Source: JALORV01 sp963712485 | GTDB lineage: Bacteria > Pseudomonadota > Gammaproteobacteria > Burkholderiales > Burkholderiaceae_F | Length of the DNA stretch: 64,000 nt | Reading direction: 5' to 3' | Assembly (NCBI GenBank): GCA_963712485.1 | Contig: CAVQID010000015.1 | Location: 28,186 to 92,185 of the forward strand | Shown here: positions 8,915 through 18,352 of the stretch, piece after piece | How the letters are laid out: the number at the start of each line of letters is the position of its first letter | How positions within the stretch are numbered: the first letter of the stretch is position 1 | Notes under the pieces: model-generated | Databases searched by the model: none | The model's input: only the letters and a program-made list of their open reading frames with translations | What the model was told of the DNA's origin: nothing | Position numbers and translations under genes: made by a program

Positions 8915-10963
8915 ATGAGCACGCATAAACACAAGATCAACACCTTCGATCCGGCACTGCTGGGCGGTGCCGTGGTCGAGTCGCTGAAGCGTCTGACGCC
9001 GATGGCGCAGTGGCGCAATCCGGTGATGTTCGTCACCTGGCTGGGCGCGCTGCTGACCGCGGTGCTCGCGGTCGTCGAACGCGACGCCTTCACCGGCGTG
9101 ATTTCACTGTGGCTCTGGTTCACGGTGCTGTTCGCGAACTTTGCGGAAGCACTGGCCGAAGGCCGCGGCAAGGCGCAGGCCGCGAGCCTGCGCGGCGCCA
9201 AGAAGGACACTCCGGCGATCCGGCTCGAGGGCGAGCGCCGCGACTCGAGGCAATTCGCGGTGTCGTCGAGCGAACTGCGCAAGGGCGATGTGGCGCTGGT
9301 CGAAGCCGGCCACGTGATTCCCGGAGATGGCGAGGTGATCGAAGGTGTCGCTTCGGTCGACGAATCGGCGATCACCGGCGAGTCCGCTCCGGTCGTGCGC
9401 GCGTCGGGTGGCGACCGCTCTGCCGTAACCGGTGGCACGCGCGTACTGTCCGACTGGCTGGTCGTGCGGATCAGCGCCAATCCGGGCGACAGCTTCCTCG
9501 ACCGGATGATCGCGATGGTCGAAGGCGCGAAACGGCAGCGCACGCCGAACGAGATCGCGCTGGCAATCCTGCTGGCAGCCCTCACGCTGGTGTTCCTGGT
9601 CGCGGTCGCGACGCTGCTGCCGTTCTCGTCGTACGCGGTGGCGAGCTCGAAGCAGGGCGAAGTGGTCACGGTTGTGGTGCTGGTCGCGCTGCTGGTTTGC
9701 CTGATCCCGACGACGATTGGCGGCCTGCTGTCGGCAATCGGCATTGCGGGGATGGATCGCATGATCCAGGCCAACGTCGTCGCGACATCAGGCCGCGCGA
9801 TCGAGGCGGCCGGAGACGTTGACGTTCTCCTGCTCGACAAGACCGGCACGATCACGCTCGGCAACCGCCAGGCCGCGAAGCTCTATCCCGCGCCGGGAGT
9901 CACCGAGAAGGAGCTGGCAGACGCCGCCCAGCTCGCCTCGCTTGCCGATGAAACACCGGAGGGCCGCTCGATCGTTGTGCTGGCGAAAAACTTCGGCATC
10001 CGGGCACGCGACCTGACCGAGCTGAATGCAACCTTCGTGCCGTTCACCGCGCAGACGCGCATGAGCGGCATGGACATCGGCGAACGGCGCATTCGCAAGG
10101 GCGCGCCCGACGCGATCGACGCCTGGCTGAAGCAGCACGGCAAGCCAATGGATCGCCAGATCCGCGGCTTTGTCGACCAGATCGCGACCAAGGGTGCGAC
10201 GCCGTTGGTCGTGGCCGAAGGCGACCGCACGCTGGGCGTCGTCGAACTGCGCGACATCATCAAGGGCGGCATCAAGGAACGCTTCGCGCAGCTGCGCCGC
10301 ATGGGGATCAGGACCGTGATGATCACCGGCGACAACCGTCTGACTGCGGCGGCGATCGCGGCCGAGGCTGGTGTCGACGAATTTCTGGCCGAGGCGACGC
10401 CTGAGGCGAAGCTGAAGCTGATCCGCGAACAGCAGGCTCAGGGGCGCCTGGTCGCGATGTGCGGCGACGGCACCAACGATGCGCCGGCATTGGCGCAGGC
10501 CGACGTTGCAGTCGCCATGAACACTGGCACGCAGGCGGCGAAAGAGGCCGGCAACATGGTCGACCTCGACTCGAACCCGACCAAGCTGATCGAGGTGGTC
10601 GAGATCGGCAAGCAGATGCTGATCACGCGCGGTGCGTTGACGACGTTCTCGATCGCCAACGACGTAGCGAAGTATTTCGCGATCATCCCGGCGGCCTTTG
10701 CGGCGACCTACCCACAGCTCAACGCGCTGAACGTGATGGGACTGGGGTCACCCTCGTCGGCGATCCTGTCGGCGGTGATCTTCAATGCGCTGATCATCGT
10801 CGCGCTGATCCCGCTTGCGCTGCGCGGCATCGCGACTCGCGCGGACACCGCCGCCGGGCTGCTGCGCCGGAACCTGCTGATCTACGGCCTCGGCGGACTC
10901 ATCGTTCCCTTCATCGGCATCAAGGCGATCGACCTGCTGCTGGTCGGCTTCGGCCTCGCCTAG
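8915..10963 (+). CDS. kdpB: K+-transporting ATPase subunit B (P-type ATPase)
   Basis: A 682-residue P1A-type ATPase that powers K+ uptake by KdpA. The actuator loop contains ITGES, the phosphorylation site DKTGT places the phosphoaspartate at Asp308, and the hinge motif GDGTNDAPAL is present near residue 515. Four N-terminal and three C-terminal membrane helices are visible as hydrophobic blocks. It has a normal length and no defects. It lies between kdpA and kdpC with short gaps, in one transcription unit. Confidence 0.98.
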   Translation: MSTHKHKINTFDPALLGGAVVESLKRLTPMAQWRNPVMFVTWLGALLTAVLAVVERDAFTGVISLWLWFTVLFANFAEALAEGRGKAQAASLRGAKKDTPAIRLEGERRDSRQFAVSSSELRKGDVALVEAGHVIPGDGEVIEGVASVDESAITGESAPVVRASGGDRSAVTGGTRVLSDWLVVRISANPGDSFLDRMIAMVEGAKRQRTPNEIALAILLAALTLVFLVAVATLLPFSSYAVASSKQGEVVTVVVLVALLVCLIPTTIGGLLSAIGIAGMDRMIQANVVATSGRAIEAAGDVDVLLLDKTGTITLGNRQAAKLYPAPGVTEKELADAAQLASLADETPEGRSIVVLAKNFGIRARDLTELNATFVPFTAQTRMSGMDIGERRIRKGAPDAIDAWLKQHGKPMDRQIRGFVDQIATKGATPLVVAEGDRTLGVVELRDIIKGGIKERFAQLRRMGIRTVMITGDNRLTAAAIAAEAGVDEFLAEATPEAKLKLIREQQAQGRLVAMCGDGTNDAPALAQADVAVAMNTGTQAAKEAGNMVDLDSNPTKLIEVVEIGKQMLITRGALTTFSIANDVAKYFAIIPAAFAATYPQLNALNVMGLGSPSSAILSAVIFNALIIVALIPLALRGIATRADTAAGLLRRNLLIYGLGGLIVPFIGIKAIDLLLVGFGLA

Positions 10964-10971
10964 GAGACATC

Positions 10972-11544
10972 ATGCAACGCGACCTCCCCACAGCGGTTCT
11001 GCTGTTCCTGCTGCTGACGGCCGTCACGGGTCTCGCCTATCCGGGCCTCGTGACGGGTGTCGCACAACTGGCCTTCCGCGATCAGGCGAACGGCAGCCTG
11101 ATCGTTCGTGACGGCAAGGCGATCGGGTCGACGCTGATCGGCCAGCCGGTTTCGGATCCGAAGTATTTCTGGAGCCGGCCGTCGGCCACTGGACCGCAGC
11201 CGTACAACGGGCTGGCTTCCAGCGGATCAAACCAGGGAACGACCAACCCGGCGCTCGCCGACGCGGTCAAGGAACGCATCGCTGCATTGCGCGCAGTCGA
11301 TCCGGGCAACAACGCGCCGGTGCCGGTCGACCTGGTGACGGCTTCCGGCAGCGGCCTGGATCCGCACATCAGCCCGGCGGCCGCCGAGTATCAGGTAGCA
11401 CGCGTGGCGCGCGTGCGTAGCATCGATGCTGCCAAGCTGCGCGCGCTGGTCGCGCAGAACACCGAGGGACGCGATCTCGGCGTGCTGGGAGAGCCGCGCG
11501 TCAACGTTCTGCGGTTGAACCTCACTCTCGACGCGACGAAGTGA
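10972..11544 (+). CDS. kdpC: K+-transporting ATPase subunit C
   Basis: A 190-residue protein with one N-terminal membrane anchor (TAVLLFLLLTAVTGLAYP) and a periplasmic domain carrying the KdpC signatures GSTLIGQPVSDPKYFWSRPS, NQGTTNPAL and DPHISPAAAEYQVARVAR. KdpC stabilises the complex and affects ATP affinity. The start at 10972 follows GGAG in TAGGAGACATC. The stop overlaps the GTG of a tiny downstream ORF. Confidence 0.96.
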   Translation: MQRDLPTAVLLFLLLTAVTGLAYPGLVTGVAQLAFRDQANGSLIVRDGKAIGSTLIGQPVSDPKYFWSRPSATGPQPYNGLASSGSNQGTTNPALADAVKERIAALRAVDPGNNAPVPVDLVTASGSGLDPHISPAAAEYQVARVARVRSIDAAKLRALVAQNTEGRDLGVLGEPRVNVLRLNLTLDATK

Positions 11545-11684
11545 GCGAGCTGTTCATGTGGGACGACGCGCTGCTCCTGATCGTCGTCGTAACAGTGGTG
11601 CTGGCGTTGTCCGCCGTGCGCGTGGGCCTTTCGATGCGACGGCGACGGCATAACGAACGGCGCCCGCGCGATCGACTACGCTAG
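11541..11684 (+). CDS. Tiny membrane protein between kdpC and kdpD
   Basis: A 47-residue ORF that starts at a GTG overlapping the kdpC stop (GTGA) and ends four bases before kdpD. It has one hydrophobic helix (ALLLIVVVTVVLALSAVRV) and a strongly basic tail (MRRRRHNERRPRDRLR), so it would sit in the inner membrane with its tail inside. I know no family for it. The tight overlap on one side and four-base gap on the other make real translation plausible, but it is unproven. Confidence 0.5.
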   Translation: MSELFMWDDALLLIVVVTVVLALSAVRVGLSMRRRRHNERRPRDRLR

Positions 11685-11688
11685 ACCA

Positions 11689-14428
11689 ATGCAAGACCGC
11701 CGCATCGACCCCGACGCACTGCTCGCGCATGTAAAGGCGGAGGAACGTGCGGCTCACCGCGGCAAGCTGAAGATCTTCTTCGGCGCGACCGCCGGCGTCG
11801 GCAAGACCTACGCGATGCTGGAAGCGGCCCAGCGCCGCAAGGCCGAAGGCGCAGATGTCGTCGTCGGCTATGTCGAGCCGCACGGACGGATCGAGACCGA
11901 GCGCCTGCTCGAGGGACTCGAATCGATTCCGCTCGCTGCTGCTGCAGGACGGCCCAGCGCTGGTCCGCGAGTTCGATCTGGACCGCGCGCTGGCACGCAA
12001 GCCACAACTGCTGCTGGTCGACGAGCTGGCGCACACGAACGCGGTCGGCACACGGCACACGAAACGCTGGCAGGACATCGAGGAACTGCGCGACGCCGGG
12101 ATCGATGTCTGGACGACGGTCAATGTCCAGCATCTGGAGAGCCTGAACGACGTCGTCGCGGGCATCACGACGGTGCGCATGCAGGAGACGGTGCCCGACA
12201 CCGTCTTCGAGTCGGCCGACGAGGTCGAGCTGATCGACCTGCCGCCGGACGATCTGCTGCAGCGGCTGCGCGAAGGCAAGGTCTACGTGCCCGAACGCGT
12301 ACGCGTTGCGATCGAGAACTTCTTCCGCAAGGGCAACCTGATTGCGCTGCGCGAACTCGCGTTGCGCAAGACGGCCGAACGGGTCGATGCGGCGATGGAC
12401 CGCTACCGCGCAACCGAGGGCATCGGCGCGCCCTGGGCGGCCGGCGAACGCGTGCTGGTCGGTGTCGGACCCAGTAGCGACGGCGAGTCCCTCGTGCGCG
12501 CGGGCAAGCGGCTGGCCGCTGCCCTGCATGCGCCGTGGATTGTCGTCTATGTGGAAACGCCGGACCTGATCCGGCTGCCCGAAGCGGAGCGCAACAAGCG
12601 CATCGCATGGCTGCGCCTGGCCGAGTCGCTCGGCGCCGAGACAGTGACGCTCGGCGGCCACTCGGCCGGTTCCGAACTCGTCGCCTATGCGCAGACGCGC
12701 AACGCGACCCGCATATTGCTAGGGGAGCCGAGTCGAAAGGGCGTCGCACGCTGGCTTCGGCCGTCGACGGTCGATCAAGTGCTGGCGCGTATCCGTGGCA
12801 TCGACGTCACGGTGATCAAGACGACCGAGGCAATGCGCATCGCCCGCAGCCCGCTGCTGACGCGCAGCGCCGCGTATCTTGCCGCGCCGCCCTCGGGAAA
12901 GGAGCGCTGGCCGAACTACGTCGGGGCGATGGCGGGCGTCGCGGCTGCCACAGCACTCGCATGGTTCACCACGCCCGTCCTGAACGAGCCGAACGTCGTG
13001 ATGATCTACCTGCTTGCGATCACGCTGATTGCATGGCGCTTCGGTCGCGGACCGTCCGTGCTCGCGTCGCTCGCAAGTACGCTTGCCTACAACTTCTTCT
13101 TCGTCCAGCCGCTCTTCACGCTGAACATCGCCGACGGTCAGTACCTGATCACCTTTGCTGTTCTGACCGCGGTGGGCCTGCTGATCGGCACCTTGATGAA
13201 CAGCGTCCGGCTGCAGGCGCGCGTCGCCGGTCACCGCGAACGCCGCACCGCGCGGCTCTACGCGATGAGCCGCGAGCTCGCGTCTGTGCGCGGTGTGGAC
13301 AGCATGGCGCGCGTCGCGATCCGCCACATCGGCGAGGTCTTCGAAGCACAGGTTGTGCTGCTGTTGCCGGATGAACGCGGCGCGTTGGGGTTTCCCAGCT
13401 CGGAGGCCGAGCCGTCCTCGCTGCGCGGTGCGGATCTGTCAGTGGCGCAATGGGTTCAGGACCATGGCCAGCCGGCCGGGCTCGGAACGGATACCCTGCC
13501 TGGCTCGCCAGCAAGCTACCTTCCGTTGGCCACCAGCGATGCGCAGCGCGGCCAGCTGGGCGTGCTCGCCATTTTGCCTGCCAACCCGCGCCGAATCCTG
13601 CTACCGGAGCAGGCTCATCTGCTCGAGACCTTTGCTTCCCAGCTGGCTCTCGCGCTGGAGCGCGCGCAACTCGCAGAGCAGGCGCAATCGGCGCGCATTC
13701 AGGCCGAAACCGAATCGGTGCGCAACAGCCTGCTGGCGGCCATCTCGCACGACATGCGCACGCCTCTGGCCGTGATTGGAGGCGCGGCAAGCAGCCTGGC
13801 CGCGGACGAATCGCGAATCGATGCCACCACCCGCCGCGAACTCGCGCAGTCGATTGTCGAACAGTCGAGCCAGATGACCCAGCTCGTCGCCAACGTTCTC
13901 GACATGACACGGCTCGAGTCCGGCGCCGGGGTGGCGAAACCCGAGTGGGTCTCGCTGGAGGAGATCGTCGGGTCCGCATTGCACCGCCTGCGGCGCCCAC
14001 TCGCGGCGCACAAAGTCAGTGCGCGACTCGAAGATGCGCCCACGCTGATTCACGCCGATCCGGTCCTGCTGGAACAACTGCTCTACAACCTGCTCGAGAA
14101 CGCCGCCAAGTACACGCCGCCCGGCAGCCACATCCGCATCAGCGCGCGGCGCGCGGTCGACGAGGTCGAGTTGCTGGTAGCCGATGATGGCCCTGGCTTT
14201 GCACCGGACATCGAGCCCAGCACGTTGTTCGAGAAGTTCCAGCGCGGGCGCGCTGAAGGCGCAATCGGCGGCGTCGGGCTCGGGCTCGCGATCTGCCGCG
14301 CGATTGCGCGTGCGCATGGCGGTGAGATCCGCGCCGAGCGGATTCCCGCCGGCGGCGCACTGTTCATCGTCTCGCTGCCGCAGGAGCGTGAAGCGCCAGT
14401 CGTGCCGACCGAGGAAGTCGCCGAATGA
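11689..14428 (+). CDS. kdpD: Osmosensitive K+ channel sensor histidine kinase KdpD (one frameshift)
   Basis: Sensor kinase controlling the kdp operon. The N-terminal KdpD domain has Walker A GATAGVGKT near residue 30, then a universal-stress-protein-like domain, four membrane helices (DUF4118) near residues 405-500, a GAF-like region, and HisKA/HATPase domains with phospho-accepting His687 in AISHDMRTPL plus N, G1 and G2 boxes. The frame changes near 11931-11936: before it the reading is EGLESIPL, after it LLQDGPALVREFDLD. One extra base explains it, and the corrected length is 912 residues, normal for KdpD. The downstream frame has 857 open codons, so the coding signal is intact. A sequencing error is more likely than a dead gene. 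The stop overlaps kdpE by four bases. Confidence 0.9.
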
Positions 14429-15120
14429 CCAGTGCAACCCACGCGGTGCTGATCGTCGACGACGAGCCCCAGCTGCGGCGGCTGCTTCGCACAACGCTTG
14501 TGGCCGAGGGATTTCGCGTCTTCGAGGCCGAGAATGCCCGCCGCGGCCTGATCGAGGCCGCGAGCCACAAGCCCGACCTCGTGATTCTCGACCTGGGTCT
14601 GCCCGATGCCGATGGGCACTCGGTCGTTCGCGGAATTCGCGAATGGTCTTCACTGCCGATCGTCGTGCTGTCGGCGCGCGTCGACGAGCAGCAGAAGATC
14701 GCCGCGCTCGATGCCGGGGCCGACGACTACGTGACCAAGCCCTTCGCGGTCGGAGAGCTGCTGGCCCGCGTCCGGTCCGCACTGCGGCGCGCGGCGCGCG
14801 CCCCCGGCGACCAGATCGGTCCGCTCACGCTCGGCGAGGTAGCGATCGATCTTGCCCGCCGGCAGGCCACGCGTAGCGGCGAGGCGTTGCACTTCACTCC
14901 GATCGAGTACCGCCTTCTTGCTGCGCTGGCGCGGCACGGCGGCATGGTGGCGACGCAGAGGCACCTGTTGCGCGAGGTCTGGGGCCCCGAGCACGTCGAC
15001 GACCCGCACTATCTACGCGTCTACATGAAGCAACTGCGGCAGAAGATCGAGCCCGACCCGGCGCGCCCGCAGCATCTGCTGACCGAAACCGGCGTTGGCT
15101 ATCGGCTGCTGACCGACTGA
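14425..15120 (+). CDS. kdpE: KDP operon response regulator KdpE
   Basis: A 231-residue OmpR/PhoB-family regulator. The receiver domain has the acidic pair DDE near residues 12-14, phospho-Asp56 (LVILDLGLPDADG) and the conserved Lys in VTKPFAVGELLAR. The C-terminal winged-helix domain ends HLLTETGVGYRLLTD. It receives phosphate from KdpD and activates kdp transcription at low K+ or high osmolarity. The start overlaps the kdpD stop (ATGA), which couples the two. Confidence 0.96.
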   Translation: MTSATHAVLIVDDEPQLRRLLRTTLVAEGFRVFEAENARRGLIEAASHKPDLVILDLGLPDADGHSVVRGIREWSSLPIVVLSARVDEQQKIAALDAGADDYVTKPFAVGELLARVRSALRRAARAPGDQIGPLTLGEVAIDLARRQATRSGEALHFTPIEYRLLAALARHGGMVATQRHLLREVWGPEHVDDPHYLRVYMKQLRQKIEPDPARPQHLLTETGVGYRLLTD

Positions 15121-15280
15121 CCGCTCGCGGCGCCTTTAGAATGCGCCGGATGAACCACCGCCCGAATCTCCTCTCGGCTTCGCGGCCAGCGCCCGCGTTT
15201 CACCGAATGTGCCGTCCGTCGCAATGACGGCCCGCCGCGGCTGATGCGCGGCTCTTGAGCACATTCCCGGAATCCCGAAC

Positions 15281-17365
15281 ATGAAACGACGACTCTTTGT
15301 AACGACCGCACTGCCGTATGCCAATGGACCGCTGCACATCGGCCACATCATGGAGTACATCCAGGCCGACATCTGGGTGCGGTTCCAGAAGATGCGCGGA
15401 CACGAGGTGCACTTCGTCGGAGCCGAAGACGCGCACGGTGCGCCAATCATGATCGCGGCCGAGCGAGCCGGTAAGACACCGCAGCAGTTCATCGCCGACG
15501 TACGCGCCACGCGGCCGCGTTACCTCGACGGCTTTCACATCGGCTTCGACCACTGGCACACGACCGACTCGCCCGAGAACGTCGAGCTGTCGCAGTCGAT
15601 CTATCGCGCGCTGAAGTCCGAGGGCCTCATCGAAACGCGGACGATCGAGCAGTTCTACGATCCGGTGAAGGGCATGTTCCTGGCGGACCGCTACATCAAA
15701 GGCACCTGCCCGAAGTGCGGCGCAAAGGACCAGTACGGCGACAACTGCGAGGTGTGCGGCTCGACCTATGCACCGACCGACCTGCTCGACCCCTACTCGG
15801 TCCTGACCGGGGCACGACCCGAGTTGCGCAGCTCCGAGCATTACTTCTTCCGGCTGTCGGACGCGCGCTGCGTCGAGTTCCTGCGCACGTGGACCGAAGG
15901 CACCAACCGGCACGGCGAGAAGACGCTACAGCCCGAGGTCTACGCCAAGACGCAGGAGTGGCTGGGACCCGACGGCAAAGGCCTGGCGGACTGGGACATC
16001 TCGCGCGACGCGCCCTTTTTCGGCATCCCGATTCCGGACGCACCCGGCAAATTCTTCTATGTCTGGTTCGACGCGCCGATCGGCTACCTCGCGTCACTCA
16101 AGTTGTATTTCGACAGCGGCAAGGCGAAAGCCCGCGGCGAGGCGCGCGGTTTCGACGAGTTCGTCGCCGCCGCAGACGTCGAACAGATCCACTTCATCGG
16201 CAAGGACATCATCTACCATCACACGCTCTTCTGGCCGGCGATGCTGAAGTTTTCGGGCCGCAAGGTTCCCGACAACGTCTACGTGCATGGTTTCATCACC
16301 GTCAGCGGCGAGAAGATGAGCAAGAGTCGCGGCACGGGCATCGATCCGCTGCGCTATCTCGAGCTCGGCATGAACCCCGAGTGGTTCCGCTACTACGTCG
16401 CCGCCAAACTCAACGGCCGGGTCGAGGATGTCGACTTCAACCCGGATGACTTTCTGCAGCGGGTCAACAGCGATCTGATCGGCAAGTACGTCAACATCGC
16501 GAGCCGGGCCGCGAGTTTCCTCATCCGCAACTTCGACGGTCGCCTCGCATCCGCCGGCGAAACGACGGGGGTTGCATTGGCAAGCCTGCCGGTGGCGCTG
16601 AACGCCGCCGACGATATCGCCACGCAGATGGAGCAACGCGAGTTCGGCAAGGCGCTGCGCGAAATCATGCGAATCGCGGATCACGCGAACGAACACTTTG
16701 ATCGCATGAAACCGTGGGAGCTAGCGAAGGACCCTGCCGGCCGGGATCTGCTGCACAGCGTATGCAGTGACGTCATGCGCTGCTTCAGGGTGCTCAGCAT
16801 TTATCTCGCCCCGGTCCTGCCGGCCACCGCGGAGCGCGTAGCCCGCGAACTGTTCGGCATGGACCGGCCGTTCCTGTGGTCGGATCTCGATGCGGCGCTC
16901 GAGCGTATTGCGCCCTACAAGCACCTGATGACCCGCGTGGAAGCCAAGCAGATGGACTCGCTCTTCGAACCCCCGGCCGAAGTCGCGGTGCCGCAGCCGC
17001 TTCCCGGCGGTGCCGCGATTGCCGACACAATCACGATCGACGACTTCGCCAAGCTCGACTTCCGCATCGCGAAGATCGTCACCGCCTCGTTCGTCGACGG
17101 CAGCGACAAACTGCTCAAACTGACACTCGATTCCGGCGAAGGCCGTGAGCGCACCGTCTTTTCCGGTATCAAGTCGGCCTACAAGCCCGAAGACCTGGTC
17201 GGACGCCTGACCGTGCTGGTCGCGAATCTGGCGCCGCGCAAGATGAAGTTTGGTCTTAGCGAGGGCATGGTGCTCGCCGCCAGTCATGCCGACGAGAAGG
17301 CGCATCCGGGCATCTTCCTGCTTGACCCGGACGAAGGCGCACAGCCGGGCATGCGCGTCAAGTAG
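15281..17365 (+). CDS. metG: Methionyl-tRNA synthetase
   Basis: A 694-residue class I synthetase that charges tRNA-Met and initiator tRNA. HIGH is at residues 19-22, the zinc knuckle is CPKCGAKDQYGDNCEVCG, and the KMSKS loop reads KMSKSRGTG near residue 345. The C-terminal 110 residues form a Trbp111-like tRNA-binding (dimerisation) domain (IDDFAKLDFRIAKIV, then FSGIKSAYKPE). The length is typical of the long bacterial form. The 160 bases upstream contain no gene that I can support. Confidence 0.98.
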   Translation: MKRRLFVTTALPYANGPLHIGHIMEYIQADIWVRFQKMRGHEVHFVGAEDAHGAPIMIAAERAGKTPQQFIADVRATRPRYLDGFHIGFDHWHTTDSPENVELSQSIYRALKSEGLIETRTIEQFYDPVKGMFLADRYIKGTCPKCGAKDQYGDNCEVCGSTYAPTDLLDPYSVLTGARPELRSSEHYFFRLSDARCVEFLRTWTEGTNRHGEKTLQPEVYAKTQEWLGPDGKGLADWDISRDAPFFGIPIPDAPGKFFYVWFDAPIGYLASLKLYFDSGKAKARGEARGFDEFVAAADVEQIHFIGKDIIYHHTLFWPAMLKFSGRKVPDNVYVHGFITVSGEKMSKSRGTGIDPLRYLELGMNPEWFRYYVAAKLNGRVEDVDFNPDDFLQRVNSDLIGKYVNIASRAASFLIRNFDGRLASAGETTGVALASLPVALNAADDIATQMEQREFGKALREIMRIADHANEHFDRMKPWELAKDPAGRDLLHSVCSDVMRCFRVLSIYLAPVLPATAERVARELFGMDRPFLWSDLDAALERIAPYKHLMTRVEAKQMDSLFEPPAEVAVPQPLPGGAAIADTITIDDFAKLDFRIAKIVTASFVDGSDKLLKLTLDSGEGRERTVFSGIKSAYKPEDLVGRLTVLVANLAPRKMKFGLSEGMVLAASHADEKAHPGIFLLDPDEGAQPGMRVK

Positions 17366-17447
17366 CGGCTGTACCCTGGCCAGCGAACGAGGCATGCGGC
17401 ACGCGGGCGCGGCCGCGGCGCCTCACAGAACCGCCGGGTTCAATCTT

Positions 17448-17912
17448 TCAATACTTGCCCTGAACCTTTTCGAGCTGTTCCTTCGTTACAGCCGGGACAT
17501 CACCGCGAGCTTTCCAGCGGTTGAGATTCCACGCTCCGTCGCCCAGCCAGGACTTGATCAATTGAAGGTTCCTGGCACGTTCCTCGTCGCTGCTCCCGAG
17601 GTAGGGGTACATGTTGCCGGGTTTGCCGCCGGCGGCCCTGCCGTCGTCCAGGCGACGCATCATCGCGCCGGTGCCGGGCCAGACCACATAGGTCATGAAC
17701 GTCGGGTACGAGTCGACGCGCGGTGCGACTGTCTTGCGCTTTTCGTCACCCAGCAGCATCCAGTCGCTGTACTCGGGCATGTTGGCGCCGTGACACGCAC
17801 CACACTTCGCAGCAATGATCGGTCCGATGTCTTTCCGCCAGGTCAGGTCCTGTGCTGTCGCAGACACAGCGACTCCCGCGAGCAGCAGCAGCGCTGCAGT
17901 GATCTTCAGCAT
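17448..17912 (-). CDS. Exported c-type cytochrome
   Basis: A 154-residue protein with a clear Sec signal peptide cleaved near residue 20 (VSATA-Q). One haem c site CGACH has Cys37, Cys40 and His41, and a likely distal ligand Met lies in PGNMYPYLG. It would be a periplasmic monohaem electron carrier of class I type, with a long linker between the two ligand regions. It is divergent from the regulator and hydrogenase-4-like operon across about 200 bases. A functional tie to that complex is possible but unproven. Confidence 0.85.
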   Translation of the reverse strand: MLKITAALLLLAGVAVSATAQDLTWRKDIGPIIAAKCGACHGANMPEYSDWMLLGDEKRKTVAPRVDSYPTFMTYVVWPGTGAMMRRLDDGRAAGGKPGNMYPYLGSSDEERARNLQLIKSWLGDGAWNLNRWKARGDVPAVTKEQLEKVQGKY

Positions 17913-18118
17913 TCGATCTCTCCTTGTGTCTCAGGCAAGTGGTACGAGAGCACGGTAGGCCCGTCCGATTCGCCAGGATTGACCGCGATCAAGCGCGGCG
18001 CCATCGGCCCCCGGCCATCGCTCCAACTTCGTACCCTCTGAGTGACAATTCGAGTATTCGCGTTTGATGCACATATCATTAACATAGCGAATTCTTCGAA
18101 TCTTCTCCCGGACATGCC
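17913..18118. promoter_or_regulatory. Divergent control region with an inverted repeat, candidate operator of the RHH regulator
   Basis: This region between the cytochrome c gene and the regulator contains the most A+T-rich patch nearby. Two arms face each other: ATTCGAGTATTCGC at 18048-18061 and GCGAATTCTTCGAAT at 18087-18101, whose complement is ATTCGAAGAATTCGC. They match except for one extra base and one or two substitutions. The spacer is about 25 bases and A+T-rich. Position just before a ribbon-helix-helix gene suggests an autoregulatory operator. That role is inference. Confidence 0.5.
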
Positions 18119-18352
18119 ATGCCTGCGAAGACCGAGTCCAAGACCGCGCGACTGACGCTGCTGCTTGATCCGCGCAAGAAGCTCATGTTCGAGGAGATCT
18201 GCGCTGCGCAGGATCTGACGCCATCGCAGGTCGTGCGCCAGCTGATCCGCGAGTACATCATCGAGCATGCCGGCAACCGGCCTTTGCCGTCCTGGCTGCT
18301 GGTGGCCTCGCGCAAGAAAGCCGGCACATCCCGCCGGAGCCGGACATCGTGA
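18119..18352 (+). CDS. Ribbon-helix-helix (CopG/Arc-like) transcriptional regulator
   Basis: A 77-residue basic protein. Residues 9-45 fit a ribbon-helix-helix DNA-binding domain: strand ARLTLLLDPRKKLMFEEI, then a turn LTPSQVVRQLIREYI. The C-terminal third is basic and probably disordered. Its TGA overlaps the GTG start of hyfB (GTGA at 18349-18352), so it is the first gene of the membrane-complex operon and probably translated with it. An inverted repeat lies just upstream. No toxin partner is present, so it is unlikely to be an antitoxin. Confidence 0.75.
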   Translation: MPAKTESKTARLTLLLDPRKKLMFEEICAAQDLTPSQVVRQLIREYIIEHAGNRPLPSWLLVASRKKAGTSRRSRTS

